Source: Ifrita kowaldi
Taxonomy: Eukaryota; Chordata; Aves; Passeriformes; Cinclosomatidae
Direction: 5' to 3'
NCBI GenBank assembly: GCA_013398055.1
Contig: VZRS01010803.1
Span: forward strand, 1,243,098-1,307,097
Length of the DNA stretch: 64,000 bases
Below, one piece after another: positions 28,601 to 43,600 of this stretch (its first letter is position 1; each line of letters opens with the position of its first letter). Both the position numbers and the translations under genes were made by a program. The notes beneath the pieces were generated by a model. The model saw nothing but the letters and a program-made list of their open reading frames with translations, did no database searches and was not told the DNA's origin.

Positions 28601-31600
28601 TCAGATTTACTTTGCCCAGTACCTCAGAAACTATCTCCCGACATCATCAATGGCACTATTTCCTTGGAGTTCTACCAGAAATGCCTCTTCCATTTAGTCT
28701 ATAACCACCTTCATGCGTGTGTCTTATTAGTGGCAGGCATCCTGCAGTAGATGCACCCACACAAGTCTTTTCCCAGCTCCTATCTTCTCAGAAGATCCCA
28801 CAACAGAGCGAAACTAGCTTGTCTTAGATCCCAGGAACACAACCTTGCTCTGTCCTAGTAGAGACTTTGCACAGCCCACTTCCCCCTGTACACTGTTCAT
28901 CACTTTTGTACTGATGCTCCTCCTCAGCTTCAACCCTGTACCACATTTCACTGGTTCATTCCTACTTCTTATTTTCTATGCTTGTACTGGTTTTGGCTGG
29001 GATAGTGTTAATTTTCTTCATAGGAGCTCAAAGAGTGCTGTGTTTTGGATTTGTGACCAAAACAGCACTGATAACACACCCACGTTTTGTCATTGCTGAG
29101 CAGAGCTTACACAGCATCAAGGCTGCCTGTTTCTCAGACTGGTTCCCCAGCAAGCAGGCTGGGGGTGCAGAAGAGTTTGGCAGGGACACAGCTGGGACAG
29201 CTGACCCCAATGTGACCAAAGGGATATCCCAAACTATGTGACACTGCTCAGCAACAATAGCCAGGCAAAGGAGGAGGAAGTGGAGGGGACAGAGACATTC
29301 AGAGTTAAGGCATTTGTCTTCCAACGTAACTGTTACATGTGATGGAGCCCTGCTTTCCTGGAGATGGCTGAACACTTGCTGCTCCATGGGAAGTGGTGAA
29401 TGAATTCCACATATTCTTTTACTTGCATATGCAGCTTTGCTTTTGCTATTAAACGTTGTCTTAGTCCACAATTTTTCTCACTTTAACCCTTCTGATTCTC
29501 CCTCCCATACCTCTGAGAGGGAAGGAGTGAGTGGGTAAAGCTGAACTGCCAGCCAGGGTTTACAATGTTTTAAAGTACTTCCCACATACCAGAATATCAA
29601 TTGCTTTAGCACGGTACAGCCTGATGAGATTTAACTCAATCTGAAATGAAAATAATGGGGTTTGCTATATAAAGGAGAATGTTTAGTTCAGTATGGGAGA
29701 TATGGAGCTGTTGGAGAGAGTCCAGGGAAGGTCTGCTAAGATGACAAAGCGACTGGAACATCTCTCTTAGGAGGAAAGGCTGAGAGCTGTGACTGTTTAG
29801 ACCGGAGAAGAGAAGGCTCAGGGAGGATCTCATCACCATAATAATAAATATCTGAAGAGTGTTTGCAAAGAGAACAGACAGGAACTTTTCAGTGGTGTTC
29901 ACTGACAGGACAAGAAGCCATGGGCACAAATTGGAACACAGGTTTCCTCTGAACACCAGGAAGAAATTTACTATAAGGGTGATCAAGCACAGGTTGTCCA
30001 GAGAAGTTGCGGTGTCCCCAACCCTGGAGCACCTCTCTTCCAGTCTAAACCAGCTCTCAGCCCTTCCTCATAAGAGAGATGCTCCAATCCCTTTGTTACC
30101 TTAGCCGCCCTTCCCTTCTAGAACCACACTGTGCCCCAATATGGGGCACTCTCTAACCGAGCGTCTGACACCTCATATGCTGGATTAAGTGAATTTGAAC
30201 GATCCACTTACATCCTTATATTCCCAGAACAACTTCCTTCTTGCCCTCCAAGGGAAAAATTTATTTTCGGAAAATGGATGTTATGCCCCAGCAGTGTGCC
30301 AGCCTTTCCCACAACTAGCATCCCCCTAGTGATAAGTATTTACTGACTCCTACTCATGTGTCCAATTAAAAGGACAGTAAACTGCTTTAGTTTTTATACT
30401 GCCAAACCCAGGAGAGTCTTTTTGTTGCTTGTGCTGCACTGCTGTTTTCTTCTGCAATTTCATAGACTTCCAAATCAGATGCTGTTTCTACTGTTTTCAG
30501 TGTACAAAAAACCCAGGAAAGTGCCCACACATAAAGAATGCAGCTCCCAGATCCTTTATTCACCTCTCCATCTTCCAAGCACTGTTGCCCTCTCTTCTAA
30601 TCAAAGAAAACAGCAAGTCTCAGCTTAATTTCTATGATGCTTAGCAGTTGCAAACTTTCTGGGAATAGCACAGGGCCCACAAGGAAGAGTACATCTGCAT
30701 TTCACTGTTGAAATCCAGGACCTCCCACCTAGCTGCAAAACATTTTCAGCTTCTACAAAATCACCAGCCTTTACTTGTATCCTAACTTCTGAACACTCTT
30801 ACAGAAACATGAACATTATTGTTAGGTTCACCCAAGGACAGACACTTTTTCTGTAGTGTTTTTCAAAAGAAAAGCCTAGATTTTCTTGACACCCACCGCC
30901 TGCCAACACACTCCCGCTCCAAAGCCATACCTGCATCCCTGCTAGAGCCTGTTGGGCCAGCTTCATGCTCTTTGATTCCAGAGCCAGTTGAAGAGGAAGA
31001 AGACACTTCTCCCTGGGGAAAATTAAAAAAGTGAGAGGGAACAATGCAACTAAAATTGGTATTCAAGTCACAGTCCAGAAGGGCTGTATCAGTTTAAGAA
31101 AGATCACGCTTGCATACAGTAGTCAAAGGTAATTTCACAATTCTGTGAAGCACTTTTACCCTCTAAAGAAAGCTGGCATATTTCTTCACGCACTGCTAAG
31201 AATGGCCTTTTAATTGAAATTTCACAAAATACTTCACAACTGTTAGCCCTCTGTATGCATGCATGAACGTGCAAAACATAAAGAAGGGACTGATTCACAA
31301 CTCACTAGTGGTCTTTCAACTCAGCATGTTGAGCATTACACTTTACTTACCTTCTGTTTAATATTCAAGTTTCCAGAAAAGTAGTTTCATAATCCACTTT
31401 CTATTAGCTGATTTTCAGTCTATGGCCTCCTCTACAGTACAGTGTGCCTTGGCATGTTAGCTCCCTCCAACTATAAATAGTGTAGACTAAAGCAAATGAA
31501 CACCAATTTTGGTTTACACCTGAATTAACATGTGCTACAATTGTAACTTAGCTGTACTCTGATTACAGAATAACACAATTTTAATATTAATATAAATTAT

Positions 31601-34600
31601 TAAATAGGATATTATTTTAGATACTTCTGATTCAGTGCTCAGACACTGAATTTATTTAATTAGGTGACCAAATCAAACAGTGCCCTAAGCTTTGACTTGT
31701 CTCTTTACTCCTTGCTCCGCATCAGAGAAGGGCTGCAGCATCTGATGAACACCTACCAACCCCAAGTCCTTTAAATCCTGCTAGTCAGCAGGAAACTCAT
31801 TCCTGATCAGAGATACTCAGCCCATGTCCAACTGCAGCTCCCTGAAGGTTTGCACTTCATTAGGTTACATACCGTAATAGGCACTTAGCCGTTCATAGAG
31901 CCTACTTTTTTGCATTTGTGTAGACATATTTGCTTATGGCAAACCATTTGTGCCAGCCCTTAAGAGTCTCAGTACTCCAACTGTCTGCATTCCACCCCAA
32001 GGAGCCCTTTAGGAATCACATTAATTTCTTCCCCATGGAGACAAATGTGTGCAAGCTAAGAAGAAAACAACTACATGAGTCTCTTCTTACCCAACTGGAA
32101 ATCAATAATCCTTCCTTCACAGCTAGCTAAGGAGAAGCCCTAGGCTAGAGCAATAGTGATTACTGACATTTCAGAGGCATTGTCAAAGCTACCTAAAGTT
32201 ATGCACGGTCTGCTCATAACCTACCAGCCTCTCTCCAAACTGGCGGTCTGCAACCTGAACTTTCTTTTTATAAAAACATAAATGAAGATTACTGAACACT
32301 GGCTATTTACCTTTGGGGAACCTAGCTTGTAACTTATCCAGTGGATCCTGCTTGCAGACGGCACTGATTTTTCACTCTGAAAATCAACTCTTTTGCATTT
32401 GTTCAGTGATTATTCCTTTCTCTCCACCTTTCCCCCCGCCAAAACCCACAAATCACAAGCTACCCCAAGGGCCACAGATCTTCTGTTTGCTCTTTGAAAT
32501 GCAACCCCTTCATTTAATGATAAATTAGAGACTTGAGAGTCACAAGCATCGCCCAGTTAAGCAATACAGCAAGCTTCTGTAGTTGGCAAATATTCTTAAG
32601 AATCTGCAGGTCTTTCAATTTTTACCTTCTTCACAGGTTACGGGAACTTGTAAAAGGCCACTTGGCATAACACTGCAGTAGCTTTTTAAAAGAAACACGA
32701 ATTCTAAAGAACTTGAAGCAGACTACACGTATATCTCAAAATAGGTTTCTAACTAAAAGCTAACCATTTGCTCCATTTAGGATATTCTGAGAAACAGGCA
32801 GGCATAAAGCCCAAATTTCTCAGAAGCTCCTTTCTTGAATGTTTCTGGAATCAATTTAGATAGAAGGACTCTTGAAACCTGTGAGCGTAGCATCCAAAAC
32901 TACTGAGCATCTAGAAAACATTTCCTCGTAAGAGTGTCATACAATCCAGATCTACAGAAGCTGCCAAAACATCTATTCCACGGTTTAGACAGCAATCTTC
33001 TAGCCAGTACAGAGCTGGCTATCACCTACATATCCAACAGCAGTTTTTCCTGAATCCAAGAACATATACAGCATGCAGGTAGAGTGTGAAAGCGAGGTGC
33101 CACTGCAATACATCTCTAATCCAGAAAGCACCTTTAAGTGCTAACTTTTACACTGTGATTTTGTTACATGCCCTCTATTAAAGAAGTTTTCATCATCACC
33201 CTCTGGGGGAGAACTTGCATATGAAATCAGCAGATCAACAGGTGCCAAAACAAGGTACCTGTGCATTAACTGGTACTCAATTAGCCAGAAACAGACAGGA
33301 AAAAAGAAGGAAAATAAACTACTACAGTGTATAGTACTAACTTAAGGATGCTAAAAACTGATGGTTATTTAGACCTGCATCTCTTCTGGGCAGAACACCA
33401 CATTTTTTTTAGACTTTCTACAGATTTTTGCAACAGCATATAAACATTTTGGACATTATTAATACAGAACAAACTTATTCTCACATTAAAGTGGATGAAG
33501 ATGGAGGAGAGGGGAAAATGAGGAAAGTCGTAAGTCACTGGAGTGGATCCAGTTCAGTTTCATGATAATGAAGACAGGTGGGAGCTCCTATGGCTTATGT
33601 TGAGCTACCCCGTACATCAGCATGGTGCCTGCCATCTGTCATCACATACTGCAATGAGCAGAGAACAACGAGAGCTTTGAGATATGGCCCAAAAAGAAGA
33701 GCAAAAAATTACAAACAGGAGGATGGAAATTAGAACAGATTCAATTAGCTGAACTTCCCATCCTTGCTAAAAATGTTTAACTGAAAATCTAATTAAGGTT
33801 GCTGCAGACTGTGTTCCCACTGTATTCTTGGAGAAAATGAATTGCCATTGTGTCATTTCCTGTTCTCGTTACACACTCAGTCAATTAAACCTTTAGCATT
33901 TCCATGCTACAGCTATAAAACACCTGCAGAGATATCTTGCAATGTTTGATTAGCTTGAGCACCTTCCACACTTCAGTTCAATCTGCCATTTAAATGCATC
34001 ATCTGATAGCATGAGAACATGAAGGACACGGCAGATAATCCTCAGGCAGAATGGGAGAGAATGATGTAAATTAACACAGTCAGTCCTTCCCAAGGTCTTA
34101 AGAACTGGGTTCGATAAGGCTGCACAAGAGGGAATGCAGACCAGAATTAGCTCAATGGATTTGAGTGCAATGAAGTAAGAGAATGAGGTTTCCTCTTATA
34201 CCTTGCAGCCCTTCTATAATTCCACCCTGTTTTGAGCAGTCCCCCATCAGAGGGGGACTCATTGCTTACTGCACCGTCTGCAGCTCTGTACTGTTAAGTG
34301 ACAATTCACCCAGGTTTTGTAGTGCTACACATGTAAGGCATTTTACATAAGTGAAGTTCTCAGAATAAGCTGGTGCACAACAATATACTTCAAAACATGT
34401 TTAAGAACATTCTCCATTTACAGAATGTACAGAAAGTAGTTTCACACTGTAACTCTTAAGTACCCATACTGTTGCATGCCATTGTCGACATACATACACA
34501 TAGAGTTTGAGGAACAAATACCAACTTAACCCTGACTGAAAAACATCAAGTACAACACAGAGGGAGAATGAAAGGAAGGGAACACCTTTGACTTGGATGA

Positions 34601-37600
34601 GGAGAAGCTACCTGCCAGGGGCAAGTAAAAAGCTCAGCAACAGAACCAAGTGTGTAATCCAAGACCAGTACCTCCCAGAGCACAGGCTGCCCCTTCTGAG
34701 CTACCCCACTCCGAGACTGTCAACTTTGCCAACTGCAGAATGAGTCATGAGAACAAACACAGCCTTTCTATTCAGCACGCTAGGTTACAATAACCTTTCT
34801 AGTTGTCTGAACTTGCTGGGGCTCATCGACCAGTCTCCTTCCCTGCAGGTCTGGAATAAGGAATGCTATGACAGGTCAGTCAAAACAGATTGCCAGAAAG
34901 GTCACAGCAAGACAAATTACTATTGTAAGTAGAGAGATCATAAAAATCTTTCTATTCTCATTGTAATGACAAAAAAGCCTTTAGTGAGAAAAGAATAATG
35001 GCACATTAATTCACTCTCGTGATCAAAACTGTAATGAAATAATCTTAACTCCTTGTTGTTAGTGCCTGGAACAGTCTCACAGCACACCTTTCCCTCCTTC
35101 ACTTAGGGAAAGGGGCATGATAAATGAAGCATTTTTCCCTTCATGCAAATGGTGATAATCATATTATTTTAAATCCCATTTCTGAAAATTAAAGATTAAA
35201 AATAAGACAGCTCTCGCCATTATCTTCCTGCTGAAAATTACACAGGAAAAGCAAAACTCAGAACCTCAAGGCCTTATCAGCATGCAGTTTGCATTTCATA
35301 GAATAATTCACAGCCCAGTCAAAGAACAGGTAAGAATTTCATTCACCACTGCTGCCATTTTCTGATACACTGTTTATTAGGCAGGATAACAGTCATAGCC
35401 AAAGTCTGACATTTTTTAGTCAGAGTAACCAACAGTTGAAAATATCTTCTCCGTCTTGGCTGCTTAAAATGAACAGAGTAGCACAGTGTAGTATTATTAG
35501 CATCGCTTACTCAAGCAGAAGAGTTGGTCCATGATGAGAAAATAAATGGTAAAGACGAATTCTTAGAATTCTGCAAGTACCCACAGCTGCTACCCTTAAG
35601 TACACCAAACAGAAGCAAACACTGTCCTCACACAAAAAGGGATGATTTAATTTACATAAAACAAATTCTACTATTGTATATATGAACACATGTACGTATA
35701 AAAGTAGAAACATAAATCTTTTTTCCTGTGCTAGTTTAGAGAACATTGACCAAAAAGCTTCCACCAACAATTTTAGGGTTCATAATGGAAGTATTTAAAA
35801 CCCAAAGAGGAATAGGGAATAAATGCATTGTTTTCCAAGTAACAGCTCTTCAAGAAGAAGGAAGATTTGAAGCCCTTGCTCACATTCTAGAGGAATGATT
35901 ACCGCAGAAATATGATCATCTCACTTACAAAGAGAACTACAGTCAAGCTCAGAGAGAGGTTTGGACTCCACAGTATATAAATATAGGGCAAGTTTTCCCA
36001 CCTCCACAATGAAAGAAGTTGAACCAGAGGATTACAACAGACCCCTCCAGCACTAAAACTTGTACCTCTATGCAAGTACAAGTTTGTGAATAGTACTTAG
36101 AGACATAGTAGAGCAATAGGATAAAAGACAATATCTGAAGCATTCTAGTTAGAACCCTCCCTTTCAAGAAAAAATAAAACAAGTTATCTTTATGGCACTA
36201 TGCCACTACAAGATGATCATGCTACCATTAGACAACTTTGGTGCTACATGAGAATGAACAAGCACTCAGCGTTGCAGTTTAGAGGTTCTGCAAAAAAAAA
36301 GGTTAGGAGACTGTTGCCATACCATGTAGATATAAATGCTGACTTGCATCAACAGGACCAGAATTTTACACTGGTTAGTCAGAAGCATAGAGACGCTTGT
36401 GGGCATGTTTCCCATGTCATGAGATTTGCCTCATATATTTGCACATATCAGGTGAGCTTCCACCTTTACTAATAACTAAAGAAATTGTAATTCCTGGCTG
36501 AAGGCATTTGCATTTTTCTTTCTCATCACTTGCATCTTATTTTTTTTTAAAAACCTCATTTTTTTCCTTCCTACAGAGCACAAAACTCTTCGCTTTTATC
36601 CAGTTACAATGGAAAGGCTTCTTCTCCTCTGACTTAAGGTTAACTCTCCTTTTCTTTCCATATCCAATTTTCTCACTCAGCTGCTGACATCAGCTCTCTC
36701 CCAGAGTTCTATCCAACTCAGTATTTAATTTTTCCTTCCTCTTTTTATCATTTATTCCCTCTTCTCTTCAATCCCTTTGCTTTTCAAACCAAGACACAAA
36801 GTCTTCATCCAGCAATTAAATAAGCCTGCCTTTGCAGGGCAATACGAGTTGCTTATCAGAGGATGCTTAATGACACAGGGAAGAGAAAGTGAAGAATAAT
36901 GCCTAAATGTAATTTCACACAGTTTCTCAGCTAGAACTTTAATAATTTTTTTTTCCAACCTGGAATCTTGAACAAGATTGCAATTTAAAACTGCTTGGTA
37001 TTAAAGAAGTGACATAATGGTATTTCTAATCTTTTTTATTTATATCCTTTCCAAGATAAATGAATTTGCCACTGCAGAAGCAGCATAGCTTTACTCATGG
37101 GAAAGGCAAACGTGAACAATTTAATCTTCCAGCCAACCCAATGCAGCCAAGACCACAAAATTCATACAACCGTAATTAAGTACCTCAGCACAGTCACTCA
37201 GCTGGAGAGCACTTCTGAGGTAATTTGCCTCCTTGTATACTAACTAATAACATCTTGATTTTAACAGAAACACAAAGCTCCTAGATCAGAGCCTGACACC
37301 ATTGTCAAGATGAAAACAAAAAAGAACAAAAAAAACCTGTAAGCACAAGGTGCACCTTTAACTGAGAGGAGAGGAAGAGAGACAGCAAGAGATTCTACAC
37401 AATATTAAAGTAAGGTGGACAAGGCCAAAATAATAATCAGATGCTTCCAGTCTCCAAAGCTCTAGTGTAATCTCTCTCTGATATGTTATCATTGCTTTCC
37501 CTAGAACATCCACCCCCACAGACATCTGCCCTTTGTGCACAAGGAATCATAGTCACTTACAAACTCTGCTCTTAAGGAACTTGATGACACATGTAAACCT

Positions 37601-40600
37601 CACCAGGTCTTAATTATAAAGCAATCTGTACCCTTTAGGTGATTTTGTTGATTTTAATTTGGAGTATGAAGATGAGGTGACAAGCTGGACTTGCTCAGCC
37701 TACAACTTTGAAAGCTTATGAAACTGTTCCATGAAGCCTCTCTTCCCTATATTTGGTAAGTTGGGAAGGGAAGCTAAGGCTTTATCTAGTGAAAGCATTT
37801 TTGTTTCAAAATTTAAGTACACTGAAAAGAACAAATAAAATGTCGTATGAGAATTAAGCTTCTATGAGGAGAAATTTTACAAAGGTGGGAGAAGGTAGGG
37901 CTGAGGAAATGGAAAAAGAGACACAGAGGTACTATCACATGGACATCCTGTGAATTACCTTGTTTTCTCCACTGCAGCTGTGAGTTACAGAAGTCAGATG
38001 AAGAAACGGGAGAATGAGGTGTATTTCTGGTCATTACTAGTTACATTTTGAAGGTCAATGCTGTAATCTGCAATGCCATTCAACTTTCACAGCAATTCAG
38101 TGCTAAATCTTGACAGACCTAAGGGATGGTTGCTAAAAATATCTCCATGTTTGCAGTGCATTACGTAATTTTATACTCACTGCACTTAAGCATATTCAAT
38201 TTCTTAAGCAAACAAACATTCAAGGAAATGAAAGGTAGTGAATTTCCTGACGCTTTGTTACTTTTCATGGAATGTAAACAAAGGAAAAGACTTTCATTAT
38301 TCCCACTCACCCCTCCATTTTCAAAACAAAGGAAAGTCATGACTTGCACAGCATCACACATAGACCAGAGCAGAGCAAAGCACCATTTAGCAGGAAAACA
38401 GTCCTCTCAGTTTCAGTGCCACCCCTCTTCCCGCCCCCAACCACATTTCATTCTCTAAGGTAATTATCAAAAGCCTCAGGATGTTCTCCTTTTCTTCTCT
38501 TCTGCAAGCACTGGAAGTGATCAAATGTTTAAAACAAACATACACACTGCTATCCCATTAACATCCTTAGACCTTTAGGTCAATATTTCAGTTGCATTTG
38601 CTGTTAGAAGTCAAATAGTTAAAACCATGGCTGCTCTCATCCTCAGCCCCACCCAGCTGCTCCCCACTCCCACTCTACCAGCTCCCATGAAGAAAATCAA
38701 CTTTAGCCCAGCCAAGACTAGTTCACTGTGGGCTTTTGTCACGAAAATAGAATGAATTTTTAGAAAAGTCTATAAAAGGAACATAGACCCAAGGCAGTGG
38801 TGAATATTATGGCTCACTAATACAAAGAACATCAGGGAAAGGCAGAAAGCTTCAGAAAGAGCAAGCACTGCCCTTTAAAAAAACCACCACGAAAGCCAAA
38901 CAAAAAAACCTCACTCAAACACATGTGTAACAGAAACCATGCACCTTTTTTCATAACAATGGCAAACCTTGCTCGATACATTCAAGAGTCATAACCCCAG
39001 CTAATAGGTTTTCAGGGACTCCTGAGGCCTTCCAACACTTTCAGAATCTTGTCTTGATAGCAAGAATTCAGACATGCTCCATGGAAACTGACCCTACATA
39101 TCCCTTTCCTCTCCAACACTACCATCTTCTGGGGTCCCAGAACACATGCAAAGTTTTGCTGAGATAAAAATACCTGCCCATTAGACAAGAAATAGGGCCA
39201 CTTACATATCCCAGATTAAACATGCAGATTGATCCAAATACTGTATTAGTGCCACACTGCCTTTCTAAACGCTAATTTCTTTCCCTCAGCTACTCCTCAA
39301 CATTAGAACTGGAAGTACAACATTTTAAATCAAGACCAGTGCACATACACCATCCGAAACACCAAACGGACTACCTAAGTGCCCCCAAAAGCCTGGATCC
39401 AGGCTGTAAACTGCCATCGTGGGAGATGCAGGTCATTAATCCACACTGTCACTAGAATCTCTTCTTGGCCAGCTGCCTGCCAGGGAACTCATAATCCACT
39501 TGCTGAATGCCAGATAGTGACCATGTAATGGTTGAGCAGCATGAGTCACATCCAGCAGTCACATCCAGGAAGAAAGCACAGAAGCACCTAATGTCAGGTG
39601 GTTGTGGCAGCAAGAGCAGGAAACAAATTGTTTTACAAAAAGAGAAAGAATAAAATAGAGAGAGAGAGATGCAAAAACCACTCCCCAGAAAAAACCCTCA
39701 GAGACAACCATTCCTCCCTCCCCACTCCTTACTTCTGCTCAGGGGATCTGCCACATATGTATCAGCTTCCCTATCCACTCTGCCCCAGCAGAAAGAAACT
39801 AAAAGAAAATATGAACAAAATTAAGAGATGGGAGAAGACAAAACAATGAAATCACAAACATTTCTTCACAACAGAGAAGGCAAAATGCATCCCAAGACTC
39901 AAGATTCTGTAAGCGGATGAATTAGCTGCAAAGCTAAAGTGGATTGAAAGTCTCCGTAGCATTGTTTGTTTGGTGATGATCACACCACAATTACTGCTTT
40001 TATTATTTGTTGAGCACATGTAAGGAAAAATGAGTGAGCATGTTGTTTTATTTAAGAGATTATAAACTGCGTACTTCTCAAGAAGTATGTCAGGTGCAAA
40101 TCTAGAGATACAAAAAAAAAACGGTAGAACTACCACTTTCATCCCCAAATGTCCATGACTATAGAAAAAGTTCACTAACTGCCCTCAAAAGCTAGCACCA
40201 ACATGATTAGTACTGGGACACAAACAGGACGAGACGAACTGGACATGAGCTGGTTATTACACAGGACCCTGGCTCATCACTGACTTCTGATCTTCCAGCT
40301 GTAATCTCCAGAATTACTGATCATTTCTGAAAGGCCAATGCAAAATATAAGAGCGATTTTAGTGGGTTGACCCTGACTGGATGCCAGGCTCCCACCAAAT
40401 CCAGTCACTTCCCTCCACAACCGGACAGGGGAAAGAAAATATAACAAAGGGTTCAAGGTTTGAGACATGGACAGAGAAAGGTCACTCACCAGATACTGGC
40501 ACAGGCAAAACTGACTCAAATTAGAAATCCTAATTGAATTTATTATTAACAAAACCAGAGCAGGATAATGAGAAGTAAAATAAGACCTAAACACTTTCCC

Positions 40601-43600
40601 CCCAGTCCTCCCTCCTCCTGCCCAGCAACACAGGGAGACAGGGAATGTGGGTTATGGTCAGTTCCTCACACGTTGTTCCTGCCACTGTTTAGGGAAAGGA
40701 GGCACAGCCTGCTCCAACACGGCTCCTCCACAAGGATCCAAGTCCTAACAAGAAACTCCAGCATGGGCTCCTCTCTTCATGGGTCTACAGGTGCCTGCCA
40801 GGAGCCTGCTCCAGCACAGGCCTCCTACAGGCTCACAGCCTCCTCTCAGGCATCCACCTGCTCCAGTGTGAGTCTCCTCCACTCAGGATCTCTGCATTCC
40901 TGTGGACCTCCATGGGCTGCAGGGGCACAGCTGCTTCACCATGGTCTGCAGGGGAATCTGAGCTCAGGCACCTGGAGCATCTCCTCCTTCTCCTTCTTCA
41001 CTGACCTTGGCGTCTGTAGAGTTGTTCCTCTCACATATTCTCATCCCACTCTTCTCTGGAAGCAATTACATCTGCCAAACAACTTTTTTTCTTTGTCTTA
41101 AATTTGTTATCACAGAGGTGTTGCCACCATTCTGACTGGCCCAGATTTGGCCAGTGGCACATCTGTCTGTCTTGGAGCCAGCTGGCATTGGCTCTGCTGG
41201 ACATGGAGGAAGCTTCTGGCAGCTTCTCACAGAAGCCACCCCTGTAGCCCCCCTGCTACCAAAACCTGGCCATGCAAACCCAATTCCCATTCCTTCCAAA
41301 AAGAAGCTCCTTCAGAAGTCCCAACCAACCTACTCTTGGCAGCAGCAAGCCTGTGCTGATAGCAAGTCACTAAGTTCTACATAGCCTATAAGGCATGACT
41401 TAATTACATAATGCATTCCAAGAAACTCTGGCAATCTCAAGTTTTTTCAAAGCCGTACGTGACTGGCAACTGCTGTCTAGCCTCTTATTTTATTCTCTGA
41501 TATGTAGATAATCCTCATGAGTATTAAACTGCTCCAATCAAACATTCTTTCTCAAAGCTCATTTTCTTGTGTCTGTTGAGTTACCTTTTACAGCTCATAT
41601 TTCAGCCTCCAAAATCACAACAAGCCAAGAAGAGAGCCTTGTTCAGTGTATAGTTTTGGCCTTACGGGAGAATTTGCCATCTTGAAAATACTGAAGTGAA
41701 TGTAGTCCAGCTGAGTAGCAAACAACTGTTTGCTGGCAGACAACATTAAGGTCTCTTAAGCTATTTTTCATGTGATCAATTCACCAATTAAAACACCAGC
41801 ACATCAATTCCTCTTATCTAATTCATTATTTATAAGTCAACCACCCAGCCTCCTTAAGCCCTTAGTATATATCCAGTCTTCACAACTCATGTTCAGAAAC
41901 AAATATCATCACACTAGGCAGGTAACAAGAGACCAGTTCCCAACGGGTTACGTGACTCCGCCTTCTCAAAAATTCACGGAGCATCAATAGCAAAGCCTTG
42001 AACTGACTTAAGTCCATCTCCATCTTGATCCACGTTAATCTTTGTTACTATCTCACATCCTCACCCAATAGACTGATCATAAGTTATAAGTACTGAAAAA
42101 TCACACACATTTTTCCATCTCAAGGCAGAGCTGACAAGACTCTGTGGGAAACTTTGTATTTGCTGGAGATCTGTGTTTCTTTAGGAAGTGAGACATTTAA
42201 ATAATGCCCCTCACTAGAATCAATATGCAAGGTCATTAACTGGGATTTGGATTCATAAGTCAAATTATCATCAAAGGAAGTTTAACAGCAAAATAGTCTC
42301 ATCTAACTCCCTGAAGATATACCCAACAAATCTCTACCAAACTAATTAAAGAATTACATTCTAACGTGGATGTCCAGTCACTGGGACTCCCCTGGGGCAA
42401 AAGGACCTCAGGTGCTCCCTGAGCAAACATAGCAGACGTGCTATCTAAACTGCTACCAGACAAGTGCTGGAAACAGCTCCCATGCAAATGCTACAGCTGA
42501 AGACCCCAATTAATTGCACAGACATCAGGGAACTGTAATGTGGTCTGCCTCATGTTCAGTAACAGAAGTCCAACACAAGGCAAAACTATGGATAGGTCAG
42601 GAGCAAGCCAGAACACAGAAGCCATCTACCCCAATACTACAGTGGAGATAAGTATGTAGCTGATATAATACATGTAAGAAACCCCTTGAACTCAAATGGT
42701 CATAGACCGAGGAAAAGCAGAGATACCTTGTCCTCCCCGTTCTCACACTAGGACCATGATTTTACAAAAGAAAACATTATGAAGAACCTCTACTCATCTA
42801 GAACTGGGGTGTCAGAAGCAGAAAATGGCTTTTTATTTTATAAGTAAAAAAATTGAGTATACAGTTTACACATTCTCATTCTTGTGAGCAGCCTTCATTC
42901 TTCAGTTCTAGAAAGAAAAGAACTTAAGTATGAAGTGTAGATTCAGATTCCAAGTGGATGAGCAGCCAGCGGCTGATCTGTGTTACAGCAGCTGATACAA
43001 TCTGCACCTGATGTAAGATGCAAGCAGAAAAGAGGCACGGCCAGGACATCTCCATCCTGTATCTTGTCTGTATTTCTGGTCACAGCTGTTGCTCTACTTG
43101 CAAGGCTATTCTTTTCCAGTGCTAGGAACCAAGCCATCACGGTGCTGCTTTTTAACAAATACCAAGCAACGAACTTCTATCTAATTTGTATGTCATGCAG
43201 GCAAACTCCAACCCAAGATGTGGCCCAGTGTGCTGATCTGGAGCCTGGCAGTAGCTTGTTATCAGAGAGTGAAGGGTAAGCTTAGCAATATCTCCCACAC
43301 TACCTAAGGTTGTGTGGCAGAGCCTTACCAAGGACCCCGCAACAAAAGCTTTTGTCCAAATCCTCTCGTGTACCTTTCATTTTCCAAAACATCCAGTAAT
43401 AATGAGTGCATTGCTACTGACAAGTCTAACATTAAGAGCTTACTTCATCATAGCTACACCTGCAAAGGTATTAGCTTTATTTTAAAAGATTGGGATTTAC
43501 AGTGAGAGAAACACTCCAACTAAACAAATACATCATTAAGAACACTGGAGGAAGAAGAGAAAAAGGCCTCTCTGTAAAGAGGTAGTAAGCAAATGAAAAA

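Larger units (their letters stand above)
27892..30930 (-). other. ARFGEF3: ARFGEF3 intron 3
   Basis: About 3.0 kb. It holds the LTR at 28983-29564 and the back-to-back CR1 fragments at 29707-30112. Nothing else is recognised in 27892-28982 or 30113-30930. Confidence 0.85.

Noticed and set aside
29028..29471. 147-codon minus-strand frame
   Set aside because: It is the antisense of the solo LTR at 28983-29564, not a gene.
40568..41101. 177-codon plus-strand open frame, among the longest here
   Set aside because: It lies wholly inside the antisense LTR at 40363-41289, has Ser/Pro/Leu-rich low-complexity composition from CTCC-type repeats, and matches no retroviral protein.
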